Below, piece after piece: positions 14,973 to 22,296 of a stretch of DNA of 22,482 nucleotides. The notes beneath the pieces are model-generated. The model ran no database searches. It was not told the DNA's origin and saw only the letters and a program-made list of their open reading frames with translations. Source of the stretch: DATMXS01 sp050260275 (GTDB lineage: Bacteria > Acidobacteriota > Terriglobia > Bryobacterales > Bryobacteraceae); assembly GCA_050260275.1 (NCBI GenBank), contig JBLNBX010000259.1, positions 1-22,482 of the forward strand. Direction: 5' to 3'. How positions within the stretch are numbered: position 1 is the stretch's first letter; the number at the start of each line of letters is the position of its first letter. Both the position numbers and the translations under genes were made by a program.

Positions 14973-15000
14973 ATACGTGTCTCTGGCGAAGCGGCCTTTC

Positions 15001-17610
15001 ATGCCCGGCCACGAATCCTTCCACTTCAAATCGTTAGATGCACTTAATGCAGCAATCGTCGCGCTAGGGCTCGAAATTCAAACCGACGCGGATGTATCGC
15101 CGCTCAACGAACCCGCCGGCTGCGGCGCGCTGCGCCTCCCCAACCGCTTCGTTGTGCTCCCGATGGAGGGCTGTGACGGCCTGCCGGATGGCTCGCCCGG
15201 CGAACTGACCCTGCGCCGCTATCGCCGTTTCGCCGCAGGAGGAGCGGGCTTGCTGTGGTTCGAGGCCACCGCGGTCGTGCCCGAGGGCCGCGCCAATCCC
15301 CGCCAGCTTTGGCTGCACCGGAACAATGTTCCGGCATTTGCGCGAATGCTCGAGGAGAGCATCGCAGCCGCGCCCACTCGCCCCTTCACGGTAGTGCAGC
15401 TAACGCACTCGGGCCGCTACAGCCGGCCGGAGCGGGCGCCCCGGCCTGTCATCGCGCACCGCTCGCCTTACCTCGACCCCATCCACAAGCTCGGTCCCGA
15501 CTACCCACTCGTCACGGACGACGAACTCGAGCGCCTCGAAGACGCCTATGTGGATGCCGCGCGGTTCGCCCGTGCCGCTGGTTTCGACGCCGTTGACGTC
15601 AAAGCCTGCCATCGCTACCTCGTCTCCGAGCTGCACGCCTCGCACACGCGCGAGGGCCGCTACGGCGGTTCGTTCGAGAACCGCACCCGGTTCTTCCGCA
15701 ACGTCGTGATGAAGATCCGCGATGCCGTGCCCGGGCTCATCGTGACCTCGCGCATGAACGTCTATGACGCGATGCCGTACCCGTACGGCTTCGGCGTCGA
15801 TCGCAACGACGTATCAAAGCCCGATCTCTCGGAACCCGTCGAACTCGTGCGTTTCCTCCGCGCGAGCGGAGCGCCGCTCGTGAACATAACGATCGGCAAT
15901 CCTTACTACAACCCGCACGTGAACCGGCCGTTCGACATTCCGGTGGCGGGCGGCTACGTACCGGACGAACACCCGCTTGCCGGAGTGGCGCGGTTCATCT
16001 CCATCGTGCGCCGCATCCAGCAGGAGTTCCCGGATATGCTCGTCGTGGGCGGCGGTTACTCCTGGCTGCGGCAGTTTCTGCCGAACGTGGCCGCGGCGTC
16101 CGTGCGCAACGGATGGGTCTCTCTGGTTGGACTCGGCCGCATGGCGTTCGCCTATCCCGACCTCCCGCGCGACCTTGCCGCCGGACGCGCGCCCGATGTC
16201 GAGCGCGTGTGCGTTGCCTGCTCCGCCTGCACCCAGATCATGCGCGATGGAGGGACGGCGGGCTGCGTGCCCCGGGACGCCGCGATCTACGAGCCTATCT
16301 ACAAGGAAGGCCGCGCCAACGCCCCCGACACCATCGCCGCGATGGCCGCGACGTGCCGCCAGTGCAACGACCCCTCGTGCATCGCGGGCTGCCCCGCCGC
16401 CGTCCCCATTCCGGAGTTCATCGGACACATCGCCGCGGGCCGCTACCGCGAAGCTTACGAGAGCATCCGCAGCCGCAACGCGCTCGCCGCCGTCTGCGGT
16501 TTTGTCTGCCCCGCCGAGACGCTCTGCGAGCCGCGCTGCATCAACCGCTTCTACGGCGAGCCGGTTCCCATACGGCATCTCCAGCAATGGGTATCGCGCA
16601 AGGCCGTCGAGGAAGGATGGGCCGCCGAGCCGCGGCCGTCCGCTCCGGCGTCAGGCAGGCGCGTTGCTGTCATAGGCGCTGGTCCCGCGGGCATTTCCGC
16701 AGCCGCCGCGCTTGCCCGTAAGGGCCACCATGTTGCGCTGTTCGACGGCGGCTCCGCGCTCGGCGGCGTCGCGCAGCAGACCATACCGGCCGTTCGCCTG
16801 CCTGAGGAAATCATGCAGCGTGAAGGGCGCGACGTTCTCGCCTCGAGCGGCGTCGGCGAACACCGCAGCAACGTGCAGCTCGGCCCGGGCTACACGCTGG
16901 ATGACGTGCTCGCCGAAGGCTTCGACGCGGTGCTGCTGGCTCCGGGGCTGAGCAAGTCGGTTGCGCTTCCCGGCGCCACACGCCCCGCTTCGGGCGTCAT
17001 CGGCGCGCTCGAGTTCCTTGCGTGTATGAAGCAGGGCGGCAGGTGTTCCGGAACCGTGCTCGTGCTCGGAGGAGGCAATGCCGCGATCGACGCGGCCGTC
17101 GCGGCGAAGCGAGGCGGGGCGGAGGACGTCTCCATCGTCTACCGCCGGTCCTTCGCCGAGATGCCGGCCTGGCCGAACGAGCGCGACGCGGCCATCGCCG
17201 CAGGCGTCAATTTCCTGATCCTGACCGCGCCGGTCGATTACGTTGTTGACAATGCGGGCCGGTTGACGGGAGTGAAAGTCGTCCGCACGCGTCTGGGCGC
17301 TCCCGGCGCTGGCGGCCGGCGCACGCCGCAGCCCATTCCGGGCACCGAACATGTGCTGCCGGCCAGCCTGGCGATCGAGGCAATCGGGCAGCAGGCCGAT
17401 CCTGAATTGAGCTCCGCGCTCGCGGGCGTCGAGCTCTCGCGCTCGGGCCTGGTTCGCACGCTCGATGGCGCGTTCCAGACAACGCGGCCCGGCGTTTTCG
17501 CCGCGGGAGACATCGTGAACGGCGGCGCGACTGTTGTTCAGGCGGTAGCCGAAGGCGCTCGCGCCGCGGAGATGATCGACGGCTGGCTGCGCGGAGAGGC
17601 CCACGGCTGA
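15001..17610 (+). CDS. Old Yellow Enzyme-like reductase fused to a GltD-type FAD/NAD(P)H Fe-S module
   Basis: The 869-residue protein combines four redox units. Residues about 20-395 form an OYE-type FMN TIM barrel (PNRFVVLPMEGCDG, THSGRYSRPE, GRYGGSFENRTRF). Cysteines 404, 407, 410 and 422 (CVACSACTQI to GC) resemble the 4Fe-4S site of 2,4-dienoyl-CoA reductase. Residues about 448-545 match the Fe-S domain of glutamate synthase small subunit: C452, C455, C460 and C464, then CGFVCPAETLCEPRC. Next come a FAD Rossmann motif (VIGAGPAGISAAAAL, about 556), an NAD(P)H motif (VLGGGNAAIDAAVAA, about 688) and the closing GVFAAGDIVNGGATVVQAV. The usual OYE substrate-binding H-x-x-H/N is changed (KACHRY), so the barrel substrate is unclear. 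ATG 15001 is preferred over GTG 14977. The gene appears monocistronic. Confidence 0.9.
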   Translation: MPGHESFHFKSLDALNAAIVALGLEIQTDADVSPLNEPAGCGALRLPNRFVVLPMEGCDGLPDGSPGELTLRRYRRFAAGGAGLLWFEATAVVPEGRANPRQLWLHRNNVPAFARMLEESIAAAPTRPFTVVQLTHSGRYSRPERAPRPVIAHRSPYLDPIHKLGPDYPLVTDDELERLEDAYVDAARFARAAGFDAVDVKACHRYLVSELHASHTREGRYGGSFENRTRFFRNVVMKIRDAVPGLIVTSRMNVYDAMPYPYGFGVDRNDVSKPDLSEPVELVRFLRASGAPLVNITIGNPYYNPHVNRPFDIPVAGGYVPDEHPLAGVARFISIVRRIQQEFPDMLVVGGGYSWLRQFLPNVAAASVRNGWVSLVGLGRMAFAYPDLPRDLAAGRAPDVERVCVACSACTQIMRDGGTAGCVPRDAAIYEPIYKEGRANAPDTIAAMAATCRQCNDPSCIAGCPAAVPIPEFIGHIAAGRYREAYESIRSRNALAAVCGFVCPAETLCEPRCINRFYGEPVPIRHLQQWVSRKAVEEGWAAEPRPSAPASGRRVAVIGAGPAGISAAAALARKGHHVALFDGGSALGGVAQQTIPAVRLPEEIMQREGRDVLASSGVGEHRSNVQLGPGYTLDDVLAEGFDAVLLAPGLSKSVALPGATRPASGVIGALEFLACMKQGGRCSGTVLVLGGGNAAIDAAVAAKRGGAEDVSIVYRRSFAEMPAWPNERDAAIAAGVNFLILTAPVDYVVDNAGRLTGVKVVRTRLGAPGAGGRRTPQPIPGTEHVLPASLAIEAIGQQADPELSSALAGVELSRSGLVRTLDGAFQTTRPGVFAAGDIVNGGATVVQAVAEGARAAEMIDGWLRGEAHG

Positions 17611-17656
17611 CAACTGCGGCGCGGCTGGCGGGCGGTTCTGGCTCAAGCGGCCGGCG

Positions 17657-18484
17657 CTATTCCAGCCTGAATCCGTGCCGCTCCTCGGCGGTTTGCCCGC
17701 CGACCGCGTCCCTGAGTGTCAGGACAAGGAAGTATTCGCCCGGGTTCGTGTTCTTCTGCGTCGTCACGCTTACAACTCCGGGCACGTACTTCTGCGGGTA
17801 GAACGATTCCTTCTGCTCCGCCGCCGCCTCGGGCTGCTCGAACAGCACCTTCCCTTCGGCATCGGCCACCGCGATTCCATACGTCACGTCGATGCCGTTC
17901 CGCTCGCCGAATTTGTAACCGGCGATTTCGAAGCGCGCCCAGATGGTGTCGCCCCGCCGGTACACCGGCTCGCGCATCGGAACGGGGTCATCTTCCGAGT
18001 GCAGAAACCGGAAGTTCCGCGCCACGAGCGTATCGCTGGGAGCCACCTCCCGCCCGCGAACCATTAGCGTGATCTCTTCTTTCGCTTCCGAGCCCGCGAG
18101 CCTGTCGTTCACCTTCACCACGAGCCTATAGGGACCCGGCGGCACGATGGGCGGAATCATGAACGTATGCCGCCCGATGGGCATCCACTCCTTGTCCTCG
18201 GCGGAGAGATCCGTGTCGATATCCCTCTCGACGCTCTCGACGAGCTTCACACCCTCGGCGTCCAGCACGTCCACGGACCAGTGCAGGTTAACGCGCCCCT
18301 CCGGAGATCGCCTGTACCCGCCCACCTGGAAGCTGAAGAAAACCGTTTCGCCCGGGCCGAGCGTCTGGCTTGCGGCCATCACCGGCCCGTCCTCGTATTG
18401 CCGCAGCGCGGGCCTCACGATCCGCAGCTCCTGGGCCGCGGCTGCGCCGCACAACAGAACGGCAAACGCAAGAACTGCTCGCAT
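17657..18484 (-). CDS. Secreted protein with two tandem beta-sandwich-like repeats
   Basis: The 275-residue product starts with a clear Sec signal peptide (MRAVLAFAVLLCGAAAAQE, cleavage probably near residue 18). The mature part is an internal duplication: residues about 43-140 and 177-275 share G-E/D-T followed by a hydrophobic strand, F-Q/E-V/I-G/A-GY, a DAEGK-like turn, then PGPYRLVVKV or PGEYFLVLTL, and a final charged strand. The all-beta pattern suggests Ig-like or fibronectin-like domains. No enzyme motif is seen. It is last in the minus-strand cluster, 9 bases after the lipoprotein gene, so the two are probably co-translated and both work in the envelope. Its family name is not known to me. 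Confidence 0.8.
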   Translation of the reverse strand: MRAVLAFAVLLCGAAAAQELRIVRPALRQYEDGPVMAASQTLGPGETVFFSFQVGGYRRSPEGRVNLHWSVDVLDAEGVKLVESVERDIDTDLSAEDKEWMPIGRHTFMIPPIVPPGPYRLVVKVNDRLAGSEAKEEITLMVRGREVAPSDTLVARNFRFLHSEDDPVPMREPVYRRGDTIWARFEIAGYKFGERNGIDVTYGIAVADAEGKVLFEQPEAAAEQKESFYPQKYVPGVVSVTTQKNTNPGEYFLVLTLRDAVGGQTAEERHGFRLE

Positions 18485-18493
18485 ACTACTGGT

Positions 18494-19033
18494 TTACTGC
18501 GTTACGCGCGGCAGCGGGCGCTCCCCTTGTCCTGGCAGAAGCGAGTGCGGCTGGTATGGGATGTCGACTAGCGCCGCCTGCGCCTGGCCGGGATCGGCAT
18601 CTTCCATCACCTTCAGGCGGTACGCTCCGATGGGAACATCGAAGACGACCCGGCCGTGCTCTGTCTGTCCCGGTTCGATGGTCCGAAGTGCGCCGAACCA
18701 CTCCGGCAAATCCGAGGCGTCCACGAGTTCCGGATGCGACTCGCCGCGCGAATCCAGCAGCTCTGCGTTGGGAATGGCGAACTGGCGCGCGCCTCCGTTG
18801 GTGACGCTCATCCGTATCGCTAGAAAACGGTGCTTGGGGAGCCGCGCGCCGGCGCCGGAGCCGAGCTGATCCAGCCACTCCACCTCGGTTACCGTGTAGG
18901 CCAGTGCGCCCAGCCTCGCCGTCTCGCCCATTCGCACCTGCATCGCGGTCCTGATCGTGTCGTCATCCTGACCGCACCCGGCGGCGAAGAGAACCCACGC
19001 CAAGCAACCACATGCCAGCACGCTTCGAAACAT
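18494..19033 (-). CDS. Putative lipoprotein with a DUF4352-like domain
   Basis: The 179-residue product begins with a lipoprotein signal peptide (hydrophobic LAWVLFAAGC, lipobox Cys at about residue 20). It is followed by a single domain of DUF4352/telomeric-repeat-binding-factor-like type: strand AYTVTEVEWLD, then FLAIRMSVTNGGARQFAIPN, ELLDSRGESHPE, then the closing EHGRVVFDVPIGAYRLKVMED. Such domains form Ig-like folds in extracytoplasmic proteins of unknown role. The ATG at 19033 is preferred over ATG 19039 and TTG 19054 because GAGAAG stands 6 bases before it. It lies 88 bases after epsI and 9 before the secreted protein. Confidence 0.8.
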   Translation of the reverse strand: MFRSVLACGCLAWVLFAAGCGQDDDTIRTAMQVRMGETARLGALAYTVTEVEWLDQLGSGAGARLPKHRFLAIRMSVTNGGARQFAIPNAELLDSRGESHPELVDASDLPEWFGALRTIEPGQTEHGRVVFDVPIGAYRLKVMEDADPGQAQAALVDIPYQPHSLLPGQGERPLPRVTQ

Positions 19034-19121
19034 AGGCATCTTCTCTGGGTTCAATCGAACTCTACATCCTATCAGAGCCTGCAGGCGTCACTAAACCGGA
19101 AACAAGAAAGGGTACAGCACG

Positions 19122-19790
19122 TCAGACTGGAAGGAACGTGCTGACCTCGTTGAATATGGATCGCACAAAATCTTTGGCTGTTTCCGTCGCGGCGTTCGCG
19201 TCCGCGCCGGCCGGTACGACCACGCGGACCATAGCCGTGTCGGTACGGTTGTAGCGGATCGCGTCCGCCACCATGTAGATCTTGGCCATGTACTCGCTGG
19301 CGACCACGCGCCGCGGCGTTTGATACCAGTAGAGGACCACGCTCCGCGACTCGCCTTTCGACACCAGATACCGGTTCACGACAATAGGCTCGGCGCGCCC
19401 TGGTATCTCCACCGGCAAGAAACCCGACTCCGACGGTTCCCATCCCGAGCCCGGCAGGCAGTTCTTCGGCGAGTGCGGGGTCTGGCCCGTGCGCTGAGAC
19501 TTGAAGTAGGCCACGAACAGGCTTGCTGCCTCGCGCTTCTCGTTGTTGTAGTACGTACGCGAGAGCACCTCGTCCGCCCGCAGCACGTCCATCGTCGCCT
19601 CGTCCAGAGCTTCCTCGCGCACCATCGTCCACGCGCCGGCGGCCGCCGGAAAGGTCGCCAGCGGCTGGCGCAGCGGCACGACCTCCTGCTTCGAGATCGC
19701 GTACAGCCCCGCCATCTGCGCCGCCAGCACCACGCTCAGGATCGCCGCATGCCTGCCGCGCAGGAAACCCAATGCGTTATTTGCGCCCAT
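19122..19790 (-). CDS. epsI: EpsI family exosortase-associated protein
   Basis: EpsI proteins accompany exosortases and are linked to exopolysaccharide export or processing. In some species EpsI is fused to the exosortase C-terminus. The 222-residue product has one N-terminal membrane helix (about residues 14-32) and a periplasmic domain with the family motif HSPKNCLPGSGWEPSESG. SVVLYWYQTPRRVVASEY and a C-terminal AKDFVRSIFNEVSTFLP pattern follow, all typical. The ATG overlaps the exosortase stop by 14 bases, so translation is probably coupled. Confidence 0.9.
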   Translation of the reverse strand: MGANNALGFLRGRHAAILSVVLAAQMAGLYAISKQEVVPLRQPLATFPAAAGAWTMVREEALDEATMDVLRADEVLSRTYYNNEKREAASLFVAYFKSQRTGQTPHSPKNCLPGSGWEPSESGFLPVEIPGRAEPIVVNRYLVSKGESRSVVLYWYQTPRRVVASEYMAKIYMVADAIRYNRTDTAMVRVVVPAGADANAATETAKDFVRSIFNEVSTFLPV

Positions 19791-20670
19791 TCAGGCTCCC
19801 GTACACCCTGTTAATCACCAAGTGCGCCGCCATGAGCATCGCGAACCCGAGCATGAAGATCACCCAGCCCTCGAGCTGATGGAACAGGCCCTCGGCCAGT
19901 TCCGGGTTCCACTCCGTCATCAGTCCCGTCAGCGTCACGCGGAACGCGTTCGCGGAGATGGCGATCGGAACCGTTGCCACCAGCAGAGCGCCGCGCATCC
20001 ACACCTTGCGGTCGAAGAAGTATGCGTAGACAAGCGACAGGAACGCCAGCGTCAGAAGCGAGCGTATCCCGCTGCACGCCTCCACCACCGACAGCCGCTG
20101 CGTCGAGAGTTCGAGGATGTTGCCCTCGCGCAGAACCGGGACGCCCAGCGCGTTCAACGAGAACTCCGCTAGCGAACTCGCCAGAAGCTGGAGCTTGAAC
20201 GTGAGCTGGTTATAGATGATCGCCGGAATCGGCACCATCAGGAACAGCAGCCCCAGCGGGAATGCCATCAGCCGCAGCACCTGCCACCCGCCCAGAAGCA
20301 GCACGATCCCGATCAGCGAGATGATGAACGCCGTGCGCGCCAGAAACAGCTCCGCGCCGAGCGTAGCCGCGTATAACTGGAGCGCGCCCCAGGCCAGCGG
20401 CGCCAGTCCCCACCAGGTCGGAGCCGCCTTCACGGCCAGCAGTTTTTCGCGCCGCTGCCAGACGATGTAGGCAGCCACCACGGGCACGAAGAAGCCGTGC
20501 CCCATGTCCGCGTCTGTGTACCACTGATGAACCAGCCGGTACAGCACCGGGGCGTAGCAGGCCACCAGCAACGCGCCGAACCACGCGATCGCAGCCCACG
20601 GGAGACGCTGCGGCCGCCCGTCCGGAACCGCCGCTACCGTCTTCGCGCGTGAATCCATTCGGTAAGACAT
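19777..20670 (-). CDS. Exosortase (XrtA/EpsH-like transpeptidase)
   Basis: Exosortases are inner-membrane cysteine transpeptidases that process C-terminal PEP-CTERM-type sorting signals, often next to EPS genes. From ATG 20670 the protein has 297 residues and about eight hydrophobic helices. The catalytic triad region is intact: Cys199 in VVEACSGIRSLLTL, Arg244 in AISANAFRVTLTG and His264 in GLFHQLEGWVIF. The early motif DADMGHGFFVP is also a family hallmark. The open frame runs upstream to 20790, but that part does not look like protein. No ribosome site is clear for either ATG 20670 or ATG 20658. None of the proteins in the window ends in a PEP-CTERM tail, so the substrate genes lie elsewhere. 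Confidence 0.9.
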   Translation of the reverse strand: MSYRMDSRAKTVAAVPDGRPQRLPWAAIAWFGALLVACYAPVLYRLVHQWYTDADMGHGFFVPVVAAYIVWQRREKLLAVKAAPTWWGLAPLAWGALQLYAATLGAELFLARTAFIISLIGIVLLLGGWQVLRLMAFPLGLLFLMVPIPAIIYNQLTFKLQLLASSLAEFSLNALGVPVLREGNILELSTQRLSVVEACSGIRSLLTLAFLSLVYAYFFDRKVWMRGALLVATVPIAISANAFRVTLTGLMTEWNPELAEGLFHQLEGWVIFMLGFAMLMAAHLVINRVYGSLNGRK

Positions 20671-20689
20671 ACTAGCATTCACGCCGTTT

Positions 20690-20704
20690 GCGGGTAATAC
20701 CCGC
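20690..20704. promoter_or_regulatory. Palindrome upstream of the exosortase gene (possible operator)
   Basis: GCGGGTAATACCCGC has perfect 6-base arms around AAT. It lies 20 bases before the exosortase start. On the minus strand a TATCAT -10-like hexamer (20705-20710) sits next to it, so the predicted transcript would start inside the palindrome. It could be an operator for the exosortase operon or a small RNA hairpin. The divergent gene starts 124 bases away. Confidence 0.4.
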
Positions 20705-20827
20705 ATGATACTGAGGGATTCGCCCAGGGTCCGTCGAGGTCCCCACCGTAGGTAGTGAGCCACTCTGGATGAAAATTTGTTTCGCACCACCTCACAGTGG
20801 GCATTACACTCCCTGTGGGAGGCGATT

Positions 20828-22075
20828 GTGTCACACCATCAGAAGCACGGTTCACTGCACCCGCGCACCGAGATCATCACGCGCGGCTTCGACCCCGCGC
20901 TCTCGGTCGGTTCAGCCCGCCCCGCCGTCTTCCGCAGTTCGACCTATGTCTTCTCTAGCCCCGAAGCCGCCGAGTACGCCTTCGATGTCGCCGCCGGACG
21001 CCGCGAGCCGCGCCCAGGCGAACGCGGCGACCTCATCTACGCCCGCCTCAATCACCCCAACGCCGAAATCCTGGAGGACCAGATAGTTCCGCTCGAACTG
21101 GGCGCCGGAGCCGCGCTGGTGTTCAACTCCGGCATGGCGGCCATCTTCACCACATTCATGACGTTCTCAAAGCCGGGCTCGACCATCGTCTTCACCGTGC
21201 CCCTTTACGGTGGCACAGCACGCCTGATCCATGATGTTCTCGAGCCCTTAGGCTGGCACAGCGCCGGTGTTCCAGCGGGACATGGCGACATGCTCGAATC
21301 CGCCATCAGGTCCGCCGAGAATCCGGCGATCGTTTTCATTGAGACGCCCGCGAACCCCACGCTCACGATGACCGACATCCGCCGCGCCGCCGTGGCCGCC
21401 GCCGAACACCCTGCTCATCCACTCGTCGTGGTCGACAACACGCTGCTCGGGCCGGTCTTCCAGCATCCGCTCCTGCACGGGGCGGACCTGGTGGTGTACT
21501 CCGCGACAAAGTACCTGTCCGGTTTCAGCGACCTGATCGCCGGCGCCGTGTTGGCCAAGAACCCCGACCTCATGAAGCCGCTCTTCGCGCACCGTATGCT
21601 GTTCGGCAACATCCTGCCTCCTGACGAGTGCTGGATGCTAAACGGCCGCCTGCCCACCGTCGCGCTCCGGATGAACCGCCAGAGCAAAAACGCGCAGCGG
21701 CTGGCCGAGCGCCTGGACCGCCACCCGCGCGTCAAGCGCATTTTTTATCCTTCGCTGTTCGACGACGCGGACCAGATCCGCATCCGGCTGGCGCAGTGTG
21801 AGTTCCCCGGAGCGATGATCTCGCTTGAACTGGGCAGCCGCGAGGCGGCCTTCCAGTTCCTGCGCAACCTGAAGCTGGCGCACATCGCGGTTTCGCTCGG
21901 AGGCGTCGAAACCCTGGTCTGCCACCCGAAAAGCACCACGCACTCGGGCCTCTCGCAGCAGGAGCAGGATCTTGCGGGCGTAACCGACGGCCTTGTGCGA
22001 ATATCAGTCGGCATAGAGGACTGGCGCGACTTGCTGCGCGACTTCGAGGGAGCGCTAGACGCTATAGCCGGGTAA
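20828..22075 (+). CDS. Cystathionine gamma-synthase family PLP enzyme
   Basis: This is a Cys/Met-metabolism PLP-dependent enzyme (fold type I), a family that includes cystathionine gamma-synthase, cystathionine lyases and methionine gamma-lyase. The 415-residue product shows YARLNHPNAEILED, the phosphate-binding LVFNSGMAAIFTT, EIETPANPTL-type IETPANPTLTM, VVVDNTLLGPVFQHPL (Asp pairing with the PLP nitrogen) and the Schiff-base Lys228 in VVYSATKYLSGFSD. The C-terminus has LGGVETLVCHP and the usual GLVRISVGIEDWRDLLRD. GTG at 20828 is chosen because GGGAGG stands 5 bases upstream; an ATG-less extension to 20777 lacks such a site. It is larger than E. coli MetB (386). No other sulfur amino-acid gene is near, so the exact reaction is open. 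Confidence 0.9.
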   Translation: MSHHQKHGSLHPRTEIITRGFDPALSVGSARPAVFRSSTYVFSSPEAAEYAFDVAAGRREPRPGERGDLIYARLNHPNAEILEDQIVPLELGAGAALVFNSGMAAIFTTFMTFSKPGSTIVFTVPLYGGTARLIHDVLEPLGWHSAGVPAGHGDMLESAIRSAENPAIVFIETPANPTLTMTDIRRAAVAAAEHPAHPLVVVDNTLLGPVFQHPLLHGADLVVYSATKYLSGFSDLIAGAVLAKNPDLMKPLFAHRMLFGNILPPDECWMLNGRLPTVALRMNRQSKNAQRLAERLDRHPRVKRIFYPSLFDDADQIRIRLAQCEFPGAMISLELGSREAAFQFLRNLKLAHIAVSLGGVETLVCHPKSTTHSGLSQQEQDLAGVTDGLVRISVGIEDWRDLLRDFEGALDAIAG

Positions 22076-22078
22076 GCG

Positions 22079-22110
22079 AAGCTCCGCCGCGGCGGAGTTA
22101 GCTTTATTTC
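22079..22110 (+). terminator. Rho-independent terminator after the PLP enzyme gene
   Basis: The 16-base palindrome CTCCGCCGCGGCGGAG (22082-22097), extended by outer AAGCT/AGCTT pairs, lies 6 bases after the stop at 22075. TTAGCTTTATTTC follows, giving a moderately T-rich tail. Confidence 0.6.
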
Positions 22111-22230
22111 TAACGCCAGCGGGGGGCGGCGCCTGAGCAAACGCCTGTTGACGGTGCGCAGGCACCCGTACCATTGGACTGTTTCTGGCCTCGCGCACGA
22201 TTTTTCACGTGTTACAAGGTCCGAAACTGC

Positions 22231-22236
22231 TATTCT
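22231..22236 (+). promoter_or_regulatory. Possible extended -10 promoter for the radical SAM gene
   Basis: TGC followed by TATTCT forms an extended -10 element. A start near 22243 would leave a leader of about 54 bases. The -35 region is weak. CACGTG (22206-22211) just upstream is a short palindrome of unknown meaning. Confidence 0.25.
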
Positions 22237-22296
22237 GAAGTCAAATCTCGGAGGGGTGGCGCGTCCGCGCGCTTCCTGAGCCAAGAGGAGAGTTTT

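Noticed and set aside
17611..17656. Terminator between the fusion gene and the convergent secreted-protein gene
   Set aside because: GC-rich self-complementary patches exist, but there is no clean stem with a T-run.
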